13,291 nt of DNA from an uncultured bacterium (GCA_905215765.1 CAJMRP010000054.1:1-13291), one strand, 5' to 3'; shown: positions 7,304 to 13,291, counted from the first letter of the stretch. Notes: generated by a model not told the origin, from the sequence alone. Program-made: numbers and translations.

Positions 7304-7331
7304 TTGAAAAATGTATATAACGACTATAACG
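7304..7331 (+). promoter_or_regulatory. Putative EamA promoter with shared 15-nt motif
   Basis: TTGAAA (7304-7309) is followed after 15 bases by TATAAC (7325-7330). ATAACGACTATAACG at 7317-7331 matches the PTS promoter motif at 8606-8620 at 13 of 15 positions. ATGTATATAAC at 7311-7321 also resembles the start of the TGTAT boxes at 5787 and 5926. The -35/-10 spacing is short, so the promoter call is tentative. Confidence 0.45.
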
Positions 7332-7371
7332 TAGTATGAAACATATTGGAAACAATACCGAGGAGGCTGCG

Positions 7372-8454
7372 TTGAAGAAAAGCAATCTGGGCTATGTGCT
7401 GGTGCTGATCGCCGCGCTTATGTGGGGCAGCATCGGAATCTTTGTAAACGGCATCTCGGCCATGGGCGTTTCGTCTCAGAGCATGGCGGCCTTTCGCCTG
7501 TTGTCGGGTGCCGTCTTAATGGCTCCGGTCTTGGCGTTCATGGGTTGCCAGGGAGGCGATCGTGAGGGAAAAGCATCGGGTCCCCTGGCACTGTTCAAGG
7601 CAAGTCCTAAAGAGCTTGTTCCCTGTGCGCTTCTTGGCATTATCGGCCTCGCCACCGCTAACACGCTTTATTACGAGTGCATGGGCGAGGTGGGCATGTC
7701 CACGGCCTCGGTGCTGCTCTACACCTCGCCGGTGTTTGGCGTCATGCTCGGCCGCGTGCTTTATCGCGAGGATGTGACTCCCAACAAGCTCGTTGCCATC
7801 GCTTTTAATATCGGTGGCTGTGTACTTGCAGTGACCAATGGCGACCTTTCCGGTTTCCATTTTTCGGTTTGGGGCGTCACGTCGGGCGTGATCGCGGGCT
7901 TTTGTGGCGCGTCGCTCGCGGTGTTTAGCCGGATAGCAACCAAGACGGTCCACTCGCTGGCTGTCACGTTTTGGGGCCTTGTTTTTGGCGGTGCGGTTAT
8001 GGCGGCTATCGCGGCTCCGTGGCCAGATGTCGCCGCGGCAATGTCGCCACAGCTGCTGCTGCTGTTCTTTGGTTTTGGACTCATCCCTACAGCCGTGGCC
8101 TATGTCTTATATATGCAGGGTCTGTCCATGGGGCTCGAGACGTCGAAAGTTCCCGTCGTAATGTCATTCGAGACGGTCGTCACCGTACTGGTGGGCATTG
8201 GTGTCTACGCCGAGCCCGCCGGCGCGATTAAAGTCCTGGGCATCGTGCTGGTGCTCGCGTCCATCCTGATTATGAACACCGACTTCTCCAAGCTGCGCAA
8301 CAGTGTGTTTGTCGGTCATGTCATTGAGAGCATGACCTTTAAGCCCAACGCGTGGTGGACCGAAAAATCTCAGGACATGGATCTGTTTAAGGAACGCACC
8401 GGCATTGCGCTGGAACCCACCGTACAGGAAAGCCCCTGGTACTTCGTGCGATAG
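7372..8454 (+). CDS. EamA-family (DMT superfamily) transporter
   Basis: A 360-residue membrane protein with two EamA repeats (about 7-155 and 165-302) and around ten hydrophobic helices; TM1 contains the typical ALMWGSIG. DMT/EamA proteins are often exporters of amino acids, metabolites or nucleotides. The start is taken as TTG at 7372 because GAGGAGG lies five bases upstream and MKKSNLGYVLVLIAALMWGS is a normal N-terminus; the in-frame ATG at 7336 has no ribosome binding site and would add twelve polar residues. After the last helix there is an unusual soluble tail of about 58 residues (303-360) ending SPWYFVR; most EamA proteins stop near residue 300. It sits between SIS1 and the PTS genes and shares a promoter motif with the PTS, so export of the amino acid released by the deglycases is an attractive inference. 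Confidence 0.85.
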   Translation: MKKSNLGYVLVLIAALMWGSIGIFVNGISAMGVSSQSMAAFRLLSGAVLMAPVLAFMGCQGGDREGKASGPLALFKASPKELVPCALLGIIGLATANTLYYECMGEVGMSTASVLLYTSPVFGVMLGRVLYREDVTPNKLVAIAFNIGGCVLAVTNGDLSGFHFSVWGVTSGVIAGFCGASLAVFSRIATKTVHSLAVTFWGLVFGGAVMAAIAAPWPDVAAAMSPQLLLLFFGFGLIPTAVAYVLYMQGLSMGLETSKVPVVMSFETVVTVLVGIGVYAEPAGAIKVLGIVLVLASILIMNTDFSKLRNSVFVGHVIESMTFKPNAWWTEKSQDMDLFKERTGIALEPTVQESPWYFVR

Positions 8455-8531
8455 GGGATTGCGCGCAGGGTCTGACCTGGGGTTATCCAGCTAGCGCCGG
8501 CCTACCTAGCCAAACGTTTCGAGTACGTTAA

Positions 8532-8566
8532 ACCCGTCAACGGTCGATTTTCACCCGCGAACGGTC
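8532..8566. promoter_or_regulatory. Direct repeats upstream of the PTS promoter
   Basis: ACCCGTCAACGGTC (8532-8545) and ACCCGCGAACGGTC (8553-8566) match at 12 of 14 positions with a 21-base period, two helical turns, so both face the same side of the DNA. AACGT-N7-ACGTT (8513-8529) lies just upstream. This layout suits a dimeric or tandem regulator. The protein is unknown. Confidence 0.45.
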
Positions 8567-8590
8567 TTTATACTAATTAGCAATATAAGC

Positions 8591-8620
8591 AACGTATAAG
8601 ACGTTATAATGACCATAACG
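8591..8620 (+). promoter_or_regulatory. PTS operon promoter and putative operator
   Basis: TATAAT (8605-8610) is a perfect -10 hexamer, with no good -35 at 17 bases (AATATA at 8582-8587), suggesting need for an activator. AACGT-ATAAG-ACGTT (8591-8605) is an inverted repeat just upstream. ATAATGACCATAACG (8606-8620) overlaps the -10 and likely start site and resembles 7317-7331. It also contains the inverted pair GTTAT...ATAAC. Confidence 0.55.
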
Positions 8621-8636
8621 AAAAGGAGGAGGCAAG

Positions 8637-9560
8637 ATGAATCAGATCATTCTCGCATCTCATGGCGGCCTGGCCGCAGGCGCCAAAGACACGCTCGAGA
8701 TGGTTCTCGGCGACGTGTCGAACGTCCACGTCGTGTCGCTTGCTCGCGACGACAAGGAGCCCATCACCAATAAGGTTGAGGCTATGATCGCCACGTTCAA
8801 CGCGGACGACACCGTCTATGTGTTGACCGATATGCTCGGCAGCTCGGTCAACAACAACATGGTCGAGCTTTCCAAGAACGGCACGAAGTTCACGGTTGTC
8901 AGCGGTTTCAATATTCCGCTGGCGCTGACGCTCGCTATGAGCCCCGCCCCCATCAAGGGTGCCGAGCTCGCGGCCCTCATCAACGAGGCCCGCACCGGTC
9001 TGACCAACCCCAACGCACCGGTCGAGGTCGCCGCGGCTCCCGCCAAGAAGGCCAAGACGTCCCGTCACAGCTCCGGTCCCGCCAAGATCGTCCTCGCACG
9101 TCTTGACTACCGTCTGCTGCACGGCCAGGTCGTCTTTACCTGGACTACCAAGGTTCAGGCCGAGCGCATCATCGTCGTCGACAACGCTGCCGCCAACGAT
9201 GACATCAAGAAGGGCGCTCTTAAGCTGGCCAAGCCCCAGGGCGTGCGCCTGAACGTCTTCACCGTCGAGCGTGCCCTCGCCAAGATGGACAAGCTCAACA
9301 CCCTCGGCGAGCGCGTCATGTTCGTCTTTGGCAACACTGCCGAGATGCTGCAGTTCTGCCAGGGCTACAAGCTCGACGCCATCAACCTGGGCGCCACCGC
9401 CAACCACGACGGTGCCGATCAGATTGGCGGCAAGGACAGCTCCGTCTTCTTCGACGCCACCCAGAAGGCCGACGTCAACCAGCTGCTCGACATGGGCATC
9501 AAGCTCTACGTCCAGCAGACCCCTACGTATCAGAGCGTCGACATCGACGCCAAGCTGTAA
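8637..9560 (+). CDS. Mannose-family PTS fused EIIA-EIIB
   Basis: A 307-residue cytosolic phosphocarrier. The EIIA (EIIA-Man/PTS-IIA fructose-mannose type) domain covers about 1-125, with the phosphorylation site H9 in ILASHGG. An alanine-, proline- and lysine-rich linker spans about 127-148. The EIIB (Sor/Man type) domain runs from about 149 to the end, with the phosphohistidine H162 in LARLDYRLLHGQV. Phosphate passes from HPr to H9, to H162 and then to the incoming sugar. AGGAGGAGG (8624-8632) lies four bases before the ATG, one of the strongest ribosome binding sites in the window, and codon use is strongly biased, pointing to high expression. In Salmonella gfr the A and B parts are separate; here they are fused, as in E. 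coli ManX. EIIC follows 36 bases on. Confidence 0.95.
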   Translation: MNQIILASHGGLAAGAKDTLEMVLGDVSNVHVVSLARDDKEPITNKVEAMIATFNADDTVYVLTDMLGSSVNNNMVELSKNGTKFTVVSGFNIPLALTLAMSPAPIKGAELAALINEARTGLTNPNAPVEVAAAPAKKAKTSRHSSGPAKIVLARLDYRLLHGQVVFTWTTKVQAERIIVVDNAAANDDIKKGALKLAKPQGVRLNVFTVERALAKMDKLNTLGERVMFVFGNTAEMLQFCQGYKLDAINLGATANHDGADQIGGKDSSVFFDATQKADVNQLLDMGIKLYVQQTPTYQSVDIDAKL

Positions 9561-9565
9561 TCAAC

Positions 9566-9579
9566 CAGGCTTTTGCCTG
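9566..9579 (+). other. Small intercistronic hairpin
   Basis: CAGGC, a TTTT loop and GCCTG form a 5-bp hairpin in the 36-base gap between EIIAB and EIIC, just before the EIIC ribosome binding site. It may mark an mRNA processing or stability point. Confidence 0.35.
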
Positions 9580-9596
9580 ACTGAAAGGAGAAGGGT

Positions 9597-10391
9597 ATGA
9601 ATACGTTCATCAGTGCGGTGCTCGTCGGCCTCGTCGGCGTGTTCTGCATGTGGGACTCCCGCCTGCTCGGTCGTCTTAACTTCGAGCAGCCCCTCGTTGG
9701 CGCTACGCTCGTCGGTCTGCTGCTGGGCGATGTGCCCACCGGTCTTGCCGTCGGTGCCGCCGTCGAGCTCGTGTCCATGGGCCTGGTGCAGGTCGGCGCC
9801 GCCGTTCCGCCCGATATGGTCCTGGGCGGCATCGTGGCCGCTGCCTTTGCGTGCCTGACCGATGCTTCCGCCGAGACCGCCATGACGATCGCCATCCCGG
9901 TCGCCGTCCTGGGTCAGCTCCTCGGCATCGTGTTCCGTTCCATCATCGCCGTCCTCACCCATGTGGCAGATAACGCGATTGATAACGGAAAGTTCAAGAC
10001 CGCCTACCGTATGCACATCTGCGCCGGTTCCGGTTTGTACGCCATCATGTACTTCCTGCCGATCTTCCTCGCCGTCTTTGTTGGCACCGACCTGGTTCAG
10101 GCCATCGTCAACATGGTTCCCGAGTGGCTGTCCACTGGTCTTAACGTTTCGACCAAGATCATGACCGCCTACGGCTTGGCCCTGCTGCTCACCATGATGA
10201 TCAAGAAGGGTATGACTCCGTTCCTGTTCATCGGTTTCCTGCTCGCCGCTTACCTCAACCTGTCCGTCATCGCGGTCGCTCTGATCGGTGTGTGCCTGGC
10301 TGTCGTCTTCATGGGCTTCAAGTTCAACGGTTCCCATGCAGCCGCCGGTGTCGATTCCGACTACGATCCGCTCGAAGACGACGAAGACTAA
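9597..10391 (+). CDS. Mannose-family PTS permease subunit EIIC
   Basis: A 264-residue multi-spanning membrane protein of the PTS EII-Sor/ManY type. It forms the sugar channel with EIID in the cytoplasmic membrane. Family features seen are the N-terminal GLVGVFCMWDSRLLGRLNFEQPLVGATLVGLLLGD (about 11-45) and the repeated glycine-rich helices AVGAAVELVSMGLVQVGAAVPPD (about 51-73). A short acidic tail (DSDYDPLEDDED) ends the protein. AAAGGAGAAGGG lies immediately before the ATG. It is in one operon with EIIAB and EIID: the EIID ribosome binding site overlaps its stop codon. The transported substrate cannot be read from the sequence; deglycase neighbours suggest a glycated amino acid. Confidence 0.94.
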   Translation: MNTFISAVLVGLVGVFCMWDSRLLGRLNFEQPLVGATLVGLLLGDVPTGLAVGAAVELVSMGLVQVGAAVPPDMVLGGIVAAAFACLTDASAETAMTIAIPVAVLGQLLGIVFRSIIAVLTHVADNAIDNGKFKTAYRMHICAGSGLYAIMYFLPIFLAVFVGTDLVQAIVNMVPEWLSTGLNVSTKIMTAYGLALLLTMMIKKGMTPFLFIGFLLAAYLNLSVIAVALIGVCLAVVFMGFKFNGSHAAAGVDSDYDPLEDDED

Positions 10392-10404
10392 GGAGGAACA
10401 CACT

Positions 10405-11238
10405 ATGGCAACCGCAACCAAGGACGTGTCCCTGAACAAGAAGGTCAGCCAGTTCTTCTGGCGCTCCTGGGCCATCCAGGCCTCTTGGAACTACGAGCGT
10501 CAGATGAACATGGGCTTCCTCTACGGTATGGTTCCCACGCTCGATCGCCTCTATCCGGACGAGTCCGACCCCAAGCAGCTTGCTGCTAAGAAAGAGGCTT
10601 ACCACCGTCACATGGCGTTCTACAACTGCACCCCGCAGACGAGCGCTTTCATCCTGGGCCTCGCCGCCTCCATGGAGGAGGAGTACGCCAAGGATCCCGA
10701 GAACTTCAACCCCGATTCGATTAACGCGGTCAAGACCTCCCTTATGGGCCCGCTTTCCGGCATCGGTGACTCCTTCTTCCAGGGCACCATCCGCGTTATC
10801 GCCTTTGGCTTGGGCGTTCAGCTGGCTCAGCAGGGCTCCATCATGGGCCCGATCCTGGCCCTTCTCATCTCCATCGTCCCCTCCGTGCTGATTACTTGGT
10901 TCGCAGCCAAGATGGGCTATCAGGGCGGCCACGAGTACCTGAGCAAGCTTCAGGGCGGCGACCTCATGGAGAAGCTCATGTATGTCTGCGGCATCGTGGG
11001 TCTTATGTCCGTGGGCGGCATGATCGCCACGCTGATCGGCGCCACCACCCCGCTGCAGTTCGCTGACGGCACCGTCGTGATCCAGGACATCCTGGATGGC
11101 ATGATGCCCCAGATGATCTCCCTCGGCCTCACCGGCCTTATGTACTGGCTCATCAAGAAGAATGTCAACACCGGTTGGCTTCTCGTGATCGCCATCGTGG
11201 GCGGCATCGCCCTCTCCGCGGCCGGCATCCTGGCCTAG
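10405..11238 (+). CDS. Mannose-family PTS permease subunit EIID
   Basis: A 277-residue subunit found only in mannose-family PTS systems. Hallmarks are the N-terminal FFWRSWAIQASWNYERQMNMGFLYGMVP (18-45), the middle MGPLSGIGDSFFQGTIR segment (about 113-129) with the conserved GIGDS, and C-terminal hydrophobic stretches ending in GLTGLMYWLIKKNVNTGWLL and a final membrane segment. The start is the ATG at 10405, with AAGGAGGA at 10390-10397 overlapping the EIIC stop; an in-frame start at 10288 would overlap EIIC by over 100 bases and is rejected. Together with EIIC it makes the membrane complex that binds and moves the substrate while EIIB phosphorylates it. A strong hairpin follows 30 bases after the stop. 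Confidence 0.95.
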   Translation: MATATKDVSLNKKVSQFFWRSWAIQASWNYERQMNMGFLYGMVPTLDRLYPDESDPKQLAAKKEAYHRHMAFYNCTPQTSAFILGLAASMEEEYAKDPENFNPDSINAVKTSLMGPLSGIGDSFFQGTIRVIAFGLGVQLAQQGSIMGPILALLISIVPSVLITWFAAKMGYQGGHEYLSKLQGGDLMEKLMYVCGIVGLMSVGGMIATLIGATTPLQFADGTVVIQDILDGMMPQMISLGLTGLMYWLIKKNVNTGWLLVIAIVGGIALSAAGILA

Positions 11239-11268
11239 TCGCGACCAAGCGTCTAATCGCTTTCCCCG

Positions 11269-11307
11269 GGGAGCCTGCCTGGCATCCCATACCCCAGGCA
11301 GGCTTCC
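11269..11307 (+). terminator. Strong hairpin after EIID (attenuator-like)
   Basis: GCCTGCCTGG (11273-11282) pairs perfectly with CCAGGCAGGC (11294-11303), and three or four outer pairs extend it to 11269-11307. There is no T-run, so it may pause or stabilise the transcript rather than stop it fully. SIS2 lies downstream on the same strand. Confidence 0.5.
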
Positions 11308-11316
11308 ATCCCCAAA

Positions 11317-11347
11317 ATGCGACAATGGGACAGTCCCTTTGTCGCAT
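11317..11347. repeat. REP-like near-perfect palindrome before SIS2
   Basis: ATGCGACAATGGGAC (11317-11331) and 11333-11347 are reverse complements at 14 of 15 positions around a central A. The core GGGACAGTCCC belongs to the GGGACAG family. The remaining 90 bases to SIS2 contain only its ribosome binding site and no clear promoter. Confidence 0.7.
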
Positions 11348-11437
11348 CCTCAACGGGCCGGCGACTCGGTCCAAACCACGGTAACCCTGCGAGCGCCCGG
11401 CAATGTGGCGCCGCAAAAATTGAAAGGAATGTGTCAG

Positions 11438-12421
11438 ATGTACGAGATCGACCTTAACCTCCCTAAGCAGATCGTCGCTGACGTCCTGTCCAACCACGAG
11501 ATCCACAGCGTCGCTTTCGTCGGCTGCGGTGCTTCCATGTCCGACCTTTACCCCGCCAAGTACTTCCTGGCCAACAACACGGACAAGCTGAACGTTCAGA
11601 TCTTCACTGCTAACGAGTTCAACTACGACACGCCTTCCTGGGTCAACGAGCACACCTTCGTGATCACCTGCTCCCTCGGTGGCTCCACGCCCGAGACCGT
11701 CGAGGCCAACAAGACCGCCAAGAAGCACAACTGCCCGGTCGTCTCCCTCACCAACAAGGCTGGCTCCGCTCTGACCGTCGACGCTGACTACGTCATCGTT
11801 CACGGCTTCCACGCCAACTTCGCTGCCAAGTGCGAGAAGCCTGGCTATGCCATCGCTCTTGCTGTCGAGATCCTTCAGCAGACCGAGGGTTATGACCACT
11901 ACGAGGACATGATCACCGGCCTCACCAACGTCTTCGAGCTCTGCGAGAACGCCGCTCAGTCCTGCAAGAAACTCGCCAAGAAGTTCGCCGAGGACTTCAA
12001 GGACGACAAGATGATCTACTTCATGGCTTCCGGTGCCTCCGAGAAGATGGCTTATTCTCACGCTGCCTTCCTGTTCACCGAGATGCAGTGGATCGACGCC
12101 GCCGCCTACAACACCGGCGAGTACTTCCACGGCCCGTTCGAGGTTTCCACCGAGGGTAAGCCCTACGTCTTCTTCATGTCCGATGGCGCTACCCGTCCGA
12201 TGGACGCCCGCGCCCTCACCTTCCTTAAGCGCATGGGCGCCAAGGTCGCTCTGATCGACTCCAAGGACTACGGCCTGGCCGACGCCGTGCCCGCGAGCGT
12301 CGTCACCTACTTCAACCCGCTGCTGCACCTCGCCGTTATGCGCGAGTACGGCAACCAGATCGCCGAGGCCCGTCAGCACCCGCTGACCATGCGTCGCTAC
12401 ATGTGGAAGCTTTCCTACTAA
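11438..12421 (+). CDS. FrlB-type SIS-domain sugar-phosphate deglycase (SIS2)
   Basis: A 327-residue second member of the FrlB/FraB/Gfr deglycase family, paralogous to SIS1. The N-terminal SIS domain shows FVGCGASMSD (27-36) and the phosphosugar loop SLGGSTPET (79-87), close to the family norm. The predicted general base and acid are E215 and H231 (EYFHGPFE), again 16 apart. The C-terminus is RRYMWKLSY. The ATG at 11438 has AAAGGA nine bases upstream; the longer open frame from 11339 lies over the REP palindrome, and the ATG at 11429 is too near the ribosome binding site. It follows the PTS genes after 199 bases that include a hairpin, so it may be read at a lower level from the PTS promoter. 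Codon use is as biased as in the PTS genes. A strong terminator follows. Confidence 0.9.
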   Translation: MYEIDLNLPKQIVADVLSNHEIHSVAFVGCGASMSDLYPAKYFLANNTDKLNVQIFTANEFNYDTPSWVNEHTFVITCSLGGSTPETVEANKTAKKHNCPVVSLTNKAGSALTVDADYVIVHGFHANFAAKCEKPGYAIALAVEILQQTEGYDHYEDMITGLTNVFELCENAAQSCKKLAKKFAEDFKDDKMIYFMASGASEKMAYSHAAFLFTEMQWIDAAAYNTGEYFHGPFEVSTEGKPYVFFMSDGATRPMDARALTFLKRMGAKVALIDSKDYGLADAVPASVVTYFNPLLHLAVMREYGNQIAEARQHPLTMRRYMWKLSY

Positions 12422-12455
12422 TCACAAGTAAGTAGACCTTACGGGTTGATTGAGA

Positions 12456-12487
12456 GGGGATGGGGTTTGCGCCCCGTCCCCTTTTTT
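12456..12487 (+). terminator. Intrinsic terminator after SIS2
   Basis: GGGGATGGGG (12456-12465) pairs with CCCCGTCCCC (12472-12481) including one G-U pair, with loop TTTGCG and a run of six T (12482-12487). It ends the PTS-SIS2 unit and isolates the HAD gene. Confidence 0.92.
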
Positions 12488-12533
12488 GCTCTGGGGAGGG
12501 CGTGTTCGTCGCCCCATAAAACCCCAGATAAAA

Positions 12534-12566
12534 CCTACCAAAATAAACCTGTCCCTTTTTGGCAGG
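12534..12566. repeat. REP-like palindrome before the HAD gene
   Basis: CCTACCAAAA (12534-12543) pairs with TTTTGGCAGG (12557-12566) with one mismatch. The first 22 bases match the reverse complement of 5032-5053 at 21 of 22 positions. Its right end abuts the ribosome binding site of the HAD gene. Confidence 0.7.
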
Positions 12567-12581
12567 TGGGAGGAGATGCGT

Positions 12582-13211
12582 ATGATCAAGGCAGTGCTGT
12601 TTGACATGGACGGTGTGCTGGTCGATACCGAGTGGTTCTACAACCGCCGCCGCGTGGCGTTTATGGAAGAGAAGGGGTTCCACTTTGATGAGATTCCCGA
12701 TCTTTCGGGGTCTAACGAGCCTGCCATTTGGGAGGCGCTGGTGCCCGACGATGTTGAGCTGCGCGAGCGTCTGCGCGTGGAGTACAAGCAGGTCTATAGC
12801 CCGGACCATCCCGTTCCGTATGCCGAGCTGCTCAACGAGCAGACGGAGCCGGTGATGCGTGAGCTGCACGAGCGCGGCGTGAAGTGTGCCATCGCGAGCT
12901 CGTCCTATCGCGAGCTCATTGACGAGCTGGTGGAGATTGCCGGTATCGCCGACGTGCTGGACTACACCATCAGCGGCCACGAGTGCAGTGCGTTTAAGCC
13001 CGACCCCGAGATCTACCTGCGTGCCATGGAGGCGCTGGGGGTGGAGCCTGCCGAGTGCCTGGTTATCGAGGACTCGCCTTTGGGTATCGAGGCCGGCAAG
13101 CGCTCCGGCGCTCGCGTCCTGGCACTGCGTCCGCACGAGGGCGTCAACCTGGACCAGTCCGCCGCCGACGTTGTCATCGACAGCCTGACCGACATCCTAT
13201 CTGCCATCTAG
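12582..13211 (+). CDS. HAD-superfamily phosphatase / beta-phosphoglucomutase-like
   Basis: A 209-residue cytosolic HAD hydrolase of the subfamily holding beta-phosphoglucomutase and small sugar-phosphate phosphatases. Motif I is FDMDGVLVD with nucleophile D8 and acid/base D10; motif II is the serine-rich IASSS at 104-108; motif III lysine is K139 in FKPDPEIY; motif IV is VIEDSPLGIEA with E163 and D164. A helical cap lies between about 16 and 85. GGAGGAG at 12569-12575 is six bases before the ATG at 12582; the ATG at 12576 is too close to it, and the longer frame from 12450 would translate through the terminator. It is cut off from the PTS unit by a terminator. A side job in clearing sugar phosphates is only a guess; the substrate is unknown. 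Confidence 0.9.
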   Translation: MIKAVLFDMDGVLVDTEWFYNRRRVAFMEEKGFHFDEIPDLSGSNEPAIWEALVPDDVELRERLRVEYKQVYSPDHPVPYAELLNEQTEPVMRELHERGVKCAIASSSYRELIDELVEIAGIADVLDYTISGHECSAFKPDPEIYLRAMEALGVEPAECLVIEDSPLGIEAGKRSGARVLALRPHEGVNLDQSAADVVIDSLTDILSAI

Positions 13212-13237
13212 CAGCAAAACCACCACAAAGGGGACAG

Positions 13238-13291
13238 TGAACTGCCTCCCATTTCTTGGACATCGGGAAATGGGAGGTTTTCCATGAGTAT
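13238..13291 (+). mobile_element. Probable left end of an IS3-family insertion sequence (cut by window)
   Basis: The stretch from 13238 begins TGAACTGCC and carries TTGGACA at 13256-13262, which resembles the terminal repeats of IS3-family (IS150-like) elements as I remember them. CCTCCCATTTC (13245-13255) pairs perfectly with GAAATGGGAGG (13267-13277). The 3' arm holds the ribosome binding site GGGAGG, six bases before an ATG at 13284 that would start orfA (MS...). A GGGGACAG sequence at 13230-13237 precedes it. Only two full codons are visible, so the gene itself cannot be confirmed. Confidence 0.45.

Noticed and set aside
7336..7371. ATG at 7336 as EamA start
   Set aside because: No ribosome binding site before it, whereas TTG at 7372 has GAGGAGG five bases upstream.
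8461..8484. Terminator after EamA at CAGG...CCTG
   Set aside because: Only a 4-bp stem without a T-run; not enough to call.
11165..12379. Antisense open frame of 404 codons opposite EIID/SIS2 (also 3764-4921, 5955-6929, 8604-9407, 9561-10475 and 10324-11325)
   Set aside because: All are mirror images of highly biased real genes, with repetitive Gly/Val/Asp/His-rich translation and no family features.
12450..12575. Extended N-terminus of the HAD gene
   Set aside because: It would be translated through the strong terminator and REP repeat; the HAD motif I begins right after the ATG at 12582.
1..13291. tRNA or rRNA genes
   Set aside because: No cloverleaf with the GTTCRANNC arm or rRNA-like conserved sequence was seen in any intergenic stretch.

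Overview
The window is high-GC DNA with strongly C/G-ending codons, clear AGGAGG-type ribosome binding sites and a dense gut-bacterium gene set. Mfd, a mannose-family PTS, FrlB-type sugar isomerases and many small intergenic palindromes together suggest a Coriobacteriia gut commensal, most likely Collinsella. This assignment rests on recognition and was not tested by search.

Left part (1-5053): the last two thirds of mfd (transcription-repair coupling factor), a PAP2-type membrane phosphatase, a threonine-aldolase-like PLP enzyme, an intrinsic terminator and a GNAT acetyltransferase. These look like ordinary chromosomal genes. A ~120-nt structured repeat follows mfd.

Central part (5054-12421): a GntR/HutC regulator on the minus strand is divergent from a plus-strand series. 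That series is a FrlB-type SIS sugar-phosphate deglycase (SIS1), an EamA transporter, a fused PTS EIIA-EIIB, EIIC, EIID and a second FrlB-type deglycase (SIS2). The composition (mannose-family PTS plus two deglycase paralogues plus GntR) resembles the Salmonella gfr system for glucoselysine and fructoselysine. The simplest reading is a locus that imports and phosphorylates glycated amino acids (Amadori or Heyns products), cleaves them to a hexose phosphate plus a free amino acid such as lysine, and perhaps exports the amino acid through EamA. The divergent promoter region is AT-rich and holds repeated TGTAT boxes. The EamA and PTS promoters share a 15-nt motif.

Right part (12422-13291): a strong intrinsic terminator, a REP-like repeat, a HAD-superfamily phosphatase/phosphoglucomutase-like gene, and at the window edge what looks like the left end of an IS3-family insertion sequence, with a hairpin over its first ribosome binding site.

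The non-coding DNA is notable. Two copies of a ~120-nt element keep their paired arms complementary although the arm sequences differ. At least four REP-like GGGACAG palindromes, including near-identical inverted copies at 5032 and 12534, mark gene borders.
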